Part shown: piece after piece, positions 23,201 through 31,463 of the stretch
Layout of the letters: each line of letters begins with the position of its first letter
Position numbering within the stretch: position 1 is the first letter of the stretch
Source: Watersipora subatra
Taxonomy: Eukaryota; Bryozoa; Gymnolaemata; Cheilostomatida; Watersiporidae
Direction: 5' to 3'
Assembly: GCF_963576615.1 (NCBI RefSeq)
Contig: NC_088715.1
Coordinates: 58,029,302 to 58,093,301, forward strand
DNA length: 64,000 nucleotides
Notes under the pieces: model-generated
Seen by the model: the letters and a program-made list of their open reading frames with translations, nothing else
What the model was told of the DNA's origin: nothing
Database searches by the model: none
Position numbers and translations under genes: made by a program

Positions 23201-24422
23201 TGGCTAGATCGTCCCTGACAGTTCATCTTTTTGATGAAAACTGATAACTTTCTCTTTCAGACGGTATCTGAGTTTGCATCCACAGATGGTTAAAATTTGA
23301 CGTAATCATAATGTAGTGTAGAATGTGACGAGATTGAATTTTAGATAAGAAAGTTATAGATACAACAAAGACTTCTTCAGAATGCATTTACATACTGTAG
23401 ATATAATATACATGCTTCAATTGTATGATACATGCGAGATAGATACAATACACACTTTATTAGTATACATATGGGTGTTATAAACATGATATACACAATT
23501 TAATGATAATTTGATGTAAACATTATGTAGAATGTGGCAGGTTTGAACTTAAAATATGAAATTTATCAAAACAGCATATCGTAAGACCTCTAATTGAACG
23601 CCATGACGCTCTATTCTTCAACCCTTCCTCGATAGTGGTGGTCATTTGGAGGCGGCATTTAAATAGAGGCTGGCGGTGTAGTTTTCAAAGGGCTTGTCAG
23701 AATTTTCTGAAGATAAATTTAGCCCTATTACGGGCGAAGCGAATGTCGCCTTTACTTTGCTTTCTTTTTTTGGGGGAGTGATATTATCCCTTTTGGATGC
23801 AATAAATGTGCTAAATTACTTCCAACTTGTCAAAGATCTCTTATTAAATGTGCATAGAAAAACTGAGAAATATCTACCAATTGATATCTATTGATAATTG
23901 ATTTGCGATCATATTATAGCCTGTGTACTTCCTTTGCAATTTGTTGACATTTTCAATTTTTTTTTCTTTTAAATTTGAAAACATATTTTTATTTTATATT
24001 TATATTTAACAATGTTGCAAATTTGAGCTAAAAAACTTCCAAAACTAGCTTTTTATGTGCAATAGATGTCGAGATATGAGCATCGATCCATTATAAGCCG
24101 TGTTATGATAGCCACAAGGATTTTATTAACTGACATGCTATAAATCTGCATATTTATAAGTTATATAATGATAATCTATTAAATGATACAAATATATACT
24201 CATGAACAAGTGACATAAAAGGACTATACTTATATTACATGCAGAAACAAAAATTATCATTTTTAGTACAAAAATATTTTCATTGTTTGCTCGGATAGCT
24301 ACAATCTGATTGTTCCTTTCGATGGAACGAACATCTTTTAGTTGTCCAATACCTTCCACAATATCCTCTGGCCTCAACTCTTCTTCTGCACTGCTGAACT
24401 GGTCAATATTAGTGTCCCAACA
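17204..24422 (-). CDS. Unrecognised host gene, minus strand, converging on MRPL38
   Basis: Four blocks join in phase when read on the minus strand: 24422-24270 (51 codons, phase 0 out), 18944-18713 (phase 0 in, 1 out), 17673-17505 (2 bases in, 2 out) and 17285-17204 (1 base in, stop TAA). Together they give about 210 residues of C-terminal protein. It is rich in Trp early (VARVWWRPLTDNF), has a beta-rich middle (EGDEIAIDVQSALRW) and a Cys-containing segment (TQTCPFKYIYRYRTQCVGL). I cannot assign a family; the strand pattern would suit an OB-like or other beta fold, but that is a guess. Introns contain a SINE and a complete-ended hAT element. A good donor at 25613 on the minus strand may mark an upstream non-coding exon. 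Confidence 0.55.
17298..17303 (+). promoter_or_regulatory. Possible MRPL38 polyadenylation signal
   Basis: This is the first canonical aataaa after the stop at 16882, about 415 bases downstream. It overlaps the region of the converging minus-strand gene's last exon, so the two transcripts would overlap at their 3' ends. Support is the motif and its position only. Confidence 0.3.
17505..17673 (-). CDS. Minus-strand gene, internal exon
   Basis: The acceptor tacctgcttcag and the donor cag|gtgtaag are both strong. The frame reads LAALNSSMLTAYGKISKYEN and later CPFKYIYRYRTQCVGLCFQS. Phase 2 at the start matches the phase 1 exit of the exon at 18713-18944 (G|AA gives Glu). Confidence 0.6.
18003..18190 (+). 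repeat. tRNA-derived SINE
   Basis: A tRNA-like head has a good A box (tagctcagcgg), a D stem (gctc/gagc), a nearly complete acceptor stem (six of seven pairs) and a degenerate B box (agttcacatcc). The anticodon stem is poorly paired, so it is not a working tRNA. It is followed by an unrelated body with 'aaagacaaacaaactttgag' and an AT microsatellite tail, as in invertebrate SINEs. It sits in an intron of the minus-strand gene. Confidence 0.65.
18170..18250. repeat. AT microsatellite
   Basis: Runs of 'atatat' with 'gaaaatatatat' interruptions form the tail of the SINE and continue for about 80 bp. Confidence 0.8.
18713..18944 (-). CDS. Minus-strand gene, internal exon
   Basis: Acceptor ttgttgatag, donor gtagac. 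The frame starts DFVARVWWRPLTDNFSG, continues STLVWSWDNDYSNLLQ and ends CLFIEITAD. It is open throughout, and the stops lie exactly outside the proposed borders, which supports the exon limits. Confidence 0.6.
19388..19646 (+). repeat. Tandem duplication, 129-bp unit
   Basis: Two adjacent copies start with 'aacgcagt(a/g)taagtaaa' at 19389 and 19518. Both run through 'ttggatgactacagaacaatg' (in part) and end 'cagattttctaaa(a/g)atc'. They differ at scattered bases, so the duplication is not fresh. Confidence 0.85.
20252..22954 (+). mobile_element. ZBED-type hAT transposon with 8-bp target duplication
   Basis: The left tip cagtggttcccaactggtgg at 20252 and the right tip gtagttgggaaccactg ending 22954 are inverted matches of the hAT kind. 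The flanks ggctaagt (20244-20251) and ggttaagt (22955-22962) are an 8-bp target duplication with one change. Subterminal 'ggggtccac/ggtccatgac' motifs repeat on both sides. The single transposase region (21291-22718) is broken. The element lies in the presumed intron of the minus-strand gene. Confidence 0.9.
21291..22718 (+). pseudogene. hAT transposase remnant (ZBED5-like)
   Basis: Three shifted frames in order give the transposase. A BED-like finger is at 21291-21512 (C-V-I-C-H-K, then L-K-L-H-L-S-S-H-H). A linker and the start of the catalytic domain follow at 21509-21823. The segment FSIQLDESTDVESCAQLL (21804 on) carries the first catalytic Asp region typical of this family. After TAA at 22107 the frame decays, but LKAFLCKLELWKKK and a C-terminal dimerisation block (ASAFSSMVVLKSK in a shifted frame near 22580) are still visible. 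It has at least three frameshifts and several stops, so it cannot make transposase. Confidence 0.8.
23579..23676. mobile_element. Short MITE, copy 2
   Basis: It resembles 1104-1206 in order: cgtaagacctctaattgaac, a pyrimidine-rich 'caacccttcctc', 'gtggtggtca' and 'ggaggcggc'. The right terminal repeat is degraded ('tggcggtgta'). Confidence 0.6.
24270..24422 (-). CDS. Minus-strand gene, possible upstream exon
   Basis: A 51-codon frame reads CWDTNIDQFSSAEEELRPED, then QLKDVRSIERNNQIV, ending NNENIF before gtacta. Composition is clearly protein-like and the phase fits the exon at 18944, but both splice sites are weak, so linkage to the same gene is an inference. The hAT element at 20252-22954 would lie in the intron between them. 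Confidence 0.35.
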
Positions 24423-24544
24423 CTTTTGTGGCAGAGCAAGTCATTTACACGCTGCAATTAGCCCAAATGCAGCGCTTAAAAGTTTGCTCGCTAAACGTAA
24501 CCTTTAGCCCAAAATTTGCAAACTATTTTTATGTGCACGTTCTT

Positions 24545-24745
24545 CAAAGTACATAATAAGACCGCGTTAAACAAGGAACTACTATTAGCCTGAGACAGTA
24601 ATTATTTCTATGGTGTTGCTTTCAAAGTTCATCTACTATTGTAAATTTAAACTGTTTTTAAATAGGTACATGTACTTTGAAGTATCAAAATCGCGTTAAA
24701 CAAGGAACTACTATTAGTCTGAGACCGTTATTGATTATTTCTATG
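24545..24745 (+). repeat. Direct repeat at 129-bp spacing
   Basis: The block cgcgttaaacaaggaactac occurs at 24563 and again at 24692, each followed by 'tattag(c/t)ctgaga' and 'atttctatg'. The intervening parts are less alike. Confidence 0.7.
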
Positions 24746-26298
24746 ATGAGGAGCAAATCTATCCAAGAGAGTCCAGCAAGTACTGCTTTAAAGCAGCTCT
24801 AAAACCATCATGACTACTGATTTTCCTTAGGCAAATTGGCAAGGAATTCCATGCTGATGACACACGATAGGCAACCCGTCTGTGGCTACATGCCCGAATC
24901 ATTGCTGTAATTGAGTAATGGAATCTGCAGATGAAGATTGGAAAGGGATGGTTAATATTCCCGGAAGGACTTAAGAACTAGCAGGACCTCTGCCGAAGAT
25001 CTAGAAACATTCGTAAGAAAACATATTGATCGATAATTTCTGTATATTGAATAAATAGACTGGTATATTGAACAAAAATACCTGTATATCAGAGATACTA
25101 GTGGTATATTGAAAAAATATGTTTACCTAATTAAACATCTAATAATAAACAACTAAATAAGTAATTGAAAACAACTTTTCTACAAGTTATAAATCAGTAA
25201 ACAATACAGTTGAAGATTGGTTTTATTGATTATATATAAAAGTGCTAGAAATTATGCACACTAGTCCCCAGCCAGATGCATGCTTCTCTGTATATGTTCA
25301 TAAATGCAGACCAACCAACAAGTGTAAGTCTAACTGGAAGTGTAAGCTGCCCAAGGAAAACATGCTCAACTTTGAGCTGTCGCTAGAAAGTCAGTGAAAC
25401 ACTTCAAATAGTTCAAGTTCAAATATTATTGCATACACAGTAGCAAATAACATTACAGATTAGAGTTTGAATAATATTTTTATATAATTTTAACCAGATA
25501 CCACGTTTTATCAACATTTTCAAGTCGCAAAAATAGAGGGAAAGATTCGCAATATTTACGAAAAATCGGCCAAAAGCAGCTGCAAAGCTATATAACCATG
25601 TTAAATTCACTTACCTTTTAGACTAGATCATCTGAAAATTGTCCGGTCCAAATCCTTATTGATGAAAGCAGAGAATGCATAACTAGGCTTTCATAATCAT
25701 TCCTAAATGAAATGAAATGGACTCAACAGTGTCGCAATGTCGCTCAAAAGTTAATTCGGAATATGTGCATTCGGCACACTTTTTCAGTGTTTGCGAACTC
25801 CACAAAGAGAGAACCAAAACATGTAGCATGGCAACTAATTGGTAGAAATGTATTAGAATTGCAGCCGACAGAAACATTTTTGTTTTGCATTCATTTATTG
25901 ACTAATCATCCGCATTGACATCCTAATCGGCAAAGCATACACCATGTCTATGCTTTGATGAAAAAATGACCTCCTTTAAGTAAAAGCTTGGAGTTTGCAT
26001 CGTGAGTGGTTTGGTCCGCAAAAAGAAACATGATCATATTGGTTTACATAGATGTAATCTTAACATTTTTCATTCAACTTTTAATAAACCTAGCAATGAC
26101 ATGAAGAGTCATTCCCATTTTATGAGCAAGCAACTCCACGCTATTTCTCAAAAACTTAATTGAAATGAGACTTAGAATACCCACCAGTAGTTGTGGTGAC
26201 AAATGTATATGTATTTGCCTACATTTTGTTGAGTGCATCTGGTTACAACCATACTTAATCATACTCACTAGTATATTACTCATATGCAATACTTACTA
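24746..26298. other. Intergenic DNA
   Basis: No gene is supported here. A consensus splice donor on the minus strand (taaaag|gtaagtg, 25613) follows a region with short frames (25683-25877 minus), which could be a 5' leader exon of the minus-strand gene. Otherwise AT-rich unique DNA. Confidence 0.4.
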
Positions 26299-26343
26299 TG
26301 TTGTTTGTGTAACTGCTCGGCAATAATGTCACTCATTCTATTG

Positions 26344-26484
26344 TTTTTTATCATTTACCTGTAAACTACTAATTACGAATTAAATCACACACGCTGGAGT
26401 TTTCGGTAGTGCTAAGCTTGACGCTTCTACATATGGATGTTTATTTCTATCTCTCAAAATAATCTACACACTTAGCACGAAACA
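26344..26484 (+). repeat. Gypsy-1 5' LTR (matched part)
   Basis: It matches 28976-29118 over about 140 bp, from 'ttttttatcattta' to 'aaaca'. Blocks 'gtagtgctaagcttgacgct' and 'ctatctctcaaaataatc' are shared exactly or nearly so. The LTR probably starts further left, perhaps at tgttg (26299). Confidence 0.75.
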
Positions 26485-26559
26485 TGGCGCCCCGAGTGAG
26501 GAACTAATAGAAATAAATCAATTGAAGGCAGTTCTTAGCACCCAAACCAATCACCGATG

Positions 26560-27392
26560 GCCTTGATTTACATGTTCAATGGAAAACATTTAAAATAGAC
26601 TTTAAATTATCCTTAGTAGCTACATCCAAAGAAAAGGCAGAGGCTAAGTTAAAGCTGCCCTACTACTGAGAACAACAGGCAGACGAGAAATACAAATATA
26701 TGACACCTTTACCTGGACTGCTGACACAGACAAGGTTGACTATGACAAAATAATTGAACAGTTTGACAGATACTGCAAACCGCGTGTCAATGTGATAGCC
26801 AAAACACACGCACTACTCACGCGTAAACAGATGAACAGAACCATCGATGAATTCATTAAAGACCTACACAGCATTGCTAGTTTGTGTGAATTTGACACCA
26901 TGTATGACAGAATAGTACTACAGGCCCTAATCTTTGGAATAGATGAAGACAGAACTTGCAAGAAACTGTTTGAGCAATCTGACATCGACCTAGCCAGAGC
27001 AATCAAATTATGTAGACAAGAAGAGATTATCACCAAAGACTACCAAACTATTACTGGACAGACCAGAGATGAGGAAGCCAGTGCAATCAACCACAAAGTC
27101 CCGTACAAGAATTCTGTGAGACCAACTGGTCCTAAAACCCAAACTAACTCAGCCCTGACTTGCAGAAACTGTGGAAAACACCAGCTCCCTTGTATGGGCT
27201 TCCAACTGCCCAGCATATGGGCGCCAATGTAAAAATTGCAACAAGTTTAACCGCTTTGCGGCTGTGTGCAGGGCCAAACGCAGACCAAAAGCCATGGAAA
27301 CTGCAAATCAAGTCTGTTGGAACTACTCATCAAGTGATGACGAGGGGAACACAGAGCATGTTAACTACATAAACACGGAAGTAAGAGACTGA
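26560..27392 (+). pseudogene. Gypsy-1 gag
   Basis: The capsid-like region includes RTIDEFIKDLHSIASLC and DRTCKKLFEQSDIDL, the usual K02A2.6-type gag blocks. Two CCHC knuckles are recognisable: CRNCGKH..., interrupted by a frameshift near 27180, and CKNCNKFNRFAAVC, where Arg replaces the usual His. Further frameshifts occur near 26650. It would package RNA in an intact element; here it is broken. Confidence 0.75.
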
Positions 27393-27590
27393 AAATTGCT
27401 TGCTACCGCAACAGTGCTAGCTAAAGGTGACCAGGAACGAGAGATAGAGTTTCAGCTAGACATGACTGCAACTTGCAACACTCTTAACACACGAGACTAT
27501 GACAGGCTAAAACGCCCAGAACTGACATCTACTAAGACGACCCTTACCTTGTATGACCAGAGCAGATGCACTCCCCGAGGGTGGACCTAG
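27393..27590 (+). pseudogene. Gypsy-1 protease fragment
   Basis: IEFQLDMTATCNTLN aligns with the retroviral-type aspartic protease loop, but D-T-G has become D-M-T, so it is catalytically dead. The domain ends about 30 residues later at the RT deletion. Confidence 0.7.
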
Positions 27591-27609
27591 TTAGCGGTAC
27601 TTGGAAACG

Positions 27610-28153
27610 GCAAAACCTAACCGTCCAACTGGTCCAAACCGATGCCTCGACGGCAGGCATTGGTACAGCTTTGCTGCAAAGAGGCAAACCTGTAGCCTAC
27701 GCATCCAGGAGCCTCACATCCTGTGAACAGAACTACGCACCTTTGGAACTAGAGTGTCTAGCTATTGTATTTGCAGCCGAGCGCTTTGACCAGTTCATAT
27801 TTGGACACTGAGATGTGACGATTCACACCGACCACAAACCGCTCGTAGCTATCTTTAAGAAGTCAATCCAAAAGGTCGCTCGAATGCTACAAGCAATGCT
27901 ACTACACCTACAGAGGTACCCAAACATAAAAGTTATCTGGCAGAAGGGCTCAGGACAGCACACTGCAGATTTACTTTCCCGTGACTCCTACTTCGACTTG
28001 CCTGGGTACCAACAGCCGCCGGAGCACCTGTTTTCATGCAGCGAAGACACGCAGGATGTGCCGCTGCAGAGCTGCCTGACAGAAGAGATTCCAACTGCCA
28101 CAGCCAAAGATCCCAAACCACGAAATTTGGCTTGCCTCATCTACACTTGTTGA
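27610..28153 (+). pseudogene. Gypsy-1 RNase H
   Basis: VQTDASTAGIGTALLQ, KPVAYASRSLT, LELECLAIVFAAERF and HTDHKPLVAIF are the standard gypsy RNase H blocks, in one frame with a single TGA at 27809. The tail QHTADLLSRD follows. The domain begins directly after the deletion. Confidence 0.85.
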
Positions 28154-28155
28154 AG

Positions 28156-28921
28156 TGGAGCACCTTCCCAAGCTTACAGAGAGTACACACACTTTAGAGA
28201 CGAGCTTGCTATTGAAAAAGGCGTGATTTAAAAGGGCTTGAAAGTTATTATTCCCAAAAGTATGCAGAGAGAACTTCTGAGGCTATTGCACACGGTTCAT
28301 AACGGTGTTAACTCAACTCTCCGTCGAGCTCGCCGCACAGTGTTTTGAAACAAAATGACAACTGACATCACGGGACACATCATCAGCTGCCCTGAATGTC
28401 AGCGAGACACACCTGCCTAAAAAAGAGAGACACTTCAGAGTCATGATGTACCCAAAAGGCCCTAGACCAAAGTGGGAGTGGATTTGTTTAAAGCTCAAGA
28501 AAGCCACCATCTAGTCATTGTTGACTACAGAACCGACTATCTTGAGTATGAGCAGCTTGTCAATCAGTCAACACTATTGGTCATAAACGCACTAGAGAAA
28601 TGCTTTGGCCGACTGAGAACACCCAAGCTAGTCATGACTGACAATGGACTGCAGTTTACATCGCACCAGTTTGTGACGTTCAGCCAGAATTGGGATTTCA
28701 CCCACATCACCAGCTCACCGCACTACGCACAGTCTAATGGCAAGGCTGGGTCTGCAGTGAAGATAGCAAAGCAAATCTTACGCAGATGCTCTGAACCCGA
28801 GCTTGCACTGCTCAAATACAGAAACACCCCTAAAGAGGCAGCACACACGAGTCCGAAACAGCAACTCATGGGACGATCGACGAGATCAGTGCTGCCAGAA
28901 CCAACTAAAGATCCGCTCTAA
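28156..28921 (+). pseudogene. Gypsy-1 integrase
   Basis: The zinc-binding part (H-x3-H, then C-P-E-C, 28280-28400) has three stops. The core from 28472 is open: VGVDLF has the first Asp, VMTDNGLQFTS the second. The third catalytic position reads NGKAGSAV, with Gly in place of Glu (ggg at about 28750). It therefore lacks the catalytic triad as well as being interrupted. Confidence 0.85.
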
Positions 28922-28975
28922 CATTTAGCATGGGAAGAGAAACGATTAAAGCATTAAGATTAAGCATTATTAAGC

Positions 28976-29118
28976 ATTTTTTATCATTTATCTGTAAACT
29001 ACTAATTACGAATTAAATCACGCACACTGGAGTTTCCGGTAGTGCTAAGCTTGACGCTTCTACACACGGACGTTATTTCTATCTCTCAAAATAATCCACA
29101 CACTTCTAACACAAAACA
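28976..29118 (+). repeat. Gypsy-1 3' LTR (matched part)
   Basis: Counterpart of 26344-26484. It is preceded by repeated 'attaagcatt' units and a purine-rich stretch (gggaagagaaa, 28932) that could be the polypurine tract. Confidence 0.7.
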
Positions 29119-29639
29119 CATTAAATTTCGCAAAAACAACACGCCTATCATATTATTGATTTTACAGACATTAAATTAATTCATTTAATCATATTATCTG
29201 GAAACTGTTTAGTGTGGACAGTAGCAAACTGTTCTTCGCTCAGAAGGCACTCTATCATATTCTTGCAGGAAATAAAAATGTGCACTTGCCAAATCCTGGC
29301 TAGAGAATACATGATAGCATAAAAACTTTCTAATTATTATTATATTCTTTCATAGGAACGAACACCTTATTTTACTAAAATGGTCAACTACAGCAAATGA
29401 TGAAAAATATGATAAAGATGATTGCCATTGTAAATCTTACAAACATTATGCTGAAGCATGAAAAACTAATCATGAATTAACTGCCCATTCTGAATTCTTT
29501 CAGAATATCTTATGTTATATTTTTCTTCATAAAATTTCGAAAATGCCATCATTAACTTAAATATAATTAGTTTATGTCTGTTATTGTGATTCTTAGTGGA
29601 AGTTTAAATAAGGTTAACTGAATTAATTAAAATTAATGC
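29119..29639. other. AT-rich spacer between retroelements
   Basis: No coding or repeat feature could be supported between the gypsy-1 end and the gypsy-2 fragment. Confidence 0.5.
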
Positions 29640-30356
29640 ATTATTAAAAGAATTCTAGCAGGAGTGCCTGGCCAAAGAGGCAATCTACCGCAAATGCAAA
29701 AAAAACATGCGAAATGGTGCAAAAGCAGACAAGTCTCAAGGTGACCAAAAAAGTATTTCATGTTTACTAGAGCGCTGCTCATTGGCTCATTAGAGGACTG
29801 AAAAGTCAATGTGAAGGTCAACGGTCGTGAAACCAAGTTTCAGCTAGACACAGGAGTAGACAACTCTGTAATCAGTAGTAGTAAAGAATGATGGTTAAAG
29901 CAGATCATCCTCATGCCAGCTAAGACCATTCTAAGAAGACCAGGTGAACGGCAGCTTGATCTTCTAAGAATTTTTAAAGCAACAAGTATAACAAAGTGTA
30001 AAGACTACCTACATGAAGACAGCATATGTCATTGCCAATCAATACATGTCACTACTGAGCAGAAGAGCATGTTTGACCTAAAACCTTGTATCCTGTCAAA
30101 TTTAAGAAGTGACAGCGCTAAAAAACTGGATAGCGAGATTCACAAAGCTGTTTACTAGATTTGGTAAGCTGAAAGGCTACTCCTATAAAATTTCTCTAAA
30201 AAATGCTGTTGAAACTACATGCATTTACTCTCCCAGAAGCAGTCCTTTACCTATTAGAGCAAAAACCAAGGCACAACCAGATGGCATGGTAGAGCAAAAG
30301 GTTATTTCTCTCATCACCGAAGCAATAAATGTCCTTCTTCACAAATTTTTAATTAT
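29640..30356 (+). mobile_element. Gypsy-2 fragment (gag end, protease, RT start)
   Basis: A decayed zinc knuckle near 29690 ('CKK-HAK-C' after one shift) is followed by a protease loop, KFQLDTGVDNSVI, at about 29848 with D-T-G kept. Then come a linker and the RT entry, KLFTRFGKLKGYSYKISL (30142 on), up to VISLITEAINV. The sequence stops exactly where the BEL-1 5' LTR begins, so BEL-1 landed in or beside this older copy. The remainder of its RT is not seen after the BEL-1 3' LTR. Confidence 0.7.
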
Positions 30357-31288
30357 TGTCGAGTTTTTATTTGCTATGTGACCCAGTGTCAGGTCAGCTA
30401 TGTGTTGCGGGCGGGCTGTGGCTGGCTGCACCAGTGGAGGCAGTCTGCCTACCTTTGTGATTGAGGATTCGGTTAGCAACACCTGTTCACTTGTCAGTTT
30501 TTGTCATTAAAAATATGAAAATAACAGTTATATTCTATCCTGTACCCAACTACCACTTTTAAATGACTCAGTTTGCCTTTGAATGCCAATACAGCAGCAC
30601 CAAAATGTTTTCTTGCAGTCAGGCATCTCACTACATATCAAAGCTTTTTTTAGCAGAATTTTAAAAGGCTTGTGCTATCCATTATATAGTCAAGCTATCA
30701 GTCAGCACAGTATTTGTCATCAGTCAGGGAGTGTCAACTCCAAAACCTAATCACTGTTGTTTCTGGAATCACAAGGTAAATTTCAATATAGTTGTAATGT
30801 TTTCTTGTTGTTAATTCTGTCGTATATAATATGCTACTGTGTTGTGGTTTTAAATCAATTCCAGTTTCTGTAATTTTATTATCATGTGTTCAGTCATGCT
30901 ATGCAATGTGTCAATGTACTCACTCTCTATTAATATTTCTTACATGTATTGCGCATCATATGTTATGTTTGTTTATCAGGCGTTATTAGTGAGTATTATC
31001 TGTTCACATATCAGTACATTTGTGTAACCTTTTGACAGGTTTCACGGTCAAGCTATATTACTATCTACTAGATTACTACCCGTTGTATTGTCAGCATATA
31101 ATAAAGAAACAAAGTCAGCAGTAATCTACAGTGATCAGTGCACTTTTCTCTCAACACAATAGTGGTTAGCCAGTCAGTCTGAGAGCTCCGGCTCTTACAG
31201 TGAAACCTTCGGTGATAACTCCATGGAGAGACGTCACTAAACAAGTCAGAAGTCAGTTACAATTACAACCAGTCCGAAGTCAGTTACA
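30357..31288 (+). repeat. BEL-1 5' LTR
   Basis: It begins tgtcgagtttttatttgc and ends gttaca. It matches 37880-38781 nearly throughout, with one short extra block near 31060. It would carry the promoter and polyadenylation signal (aataaag at about 31100). Confidence 0.88.
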
Positions 31289-31463
31289 ATTATAAGCAGT
31301 CAGAAGTCAGTTGCCAAGAGTCAGAAAGTAGAAGCCTCAATCAATTGGTCACACACTGCACCAATTAGGCGTGCACGTCATATCTTAGTCAGCCAGTAGC
31401 ATTTTTCGCCATTGTTTCTCTCATTTTGAGTACAAGTGTTGCAACGGTGACTCGGTTACACCG

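Larger units (their letters stand above)
26299..29118 (+). mobile_element. Gypsy-1: Ty3/gypsy element lacking reverse transcriptase
   Basis: LTR-like ends (26344-26484 and 28976-29118) match each other. A primer-binding site tggcgccccgagtgagg follows the left one at 26485. Coding order is gag (26560-27392), protease start (27393-27590), RNase H (27610-28153) and integrase (28156-28921). The whole RT domain and the protease end are absent, with a direct jump near 27590-27610. The gag zinc knuckles and the integrase C-terminus place it in the K02A2.6-like gypsy group. The outer LTR limits are uncertain. Confidence 0.8.

Noticed and set aside
23694-23894. 66-codon hydrophobic frame
   Set aside because: AT-rich, no start context, no homology, next to a MITE.
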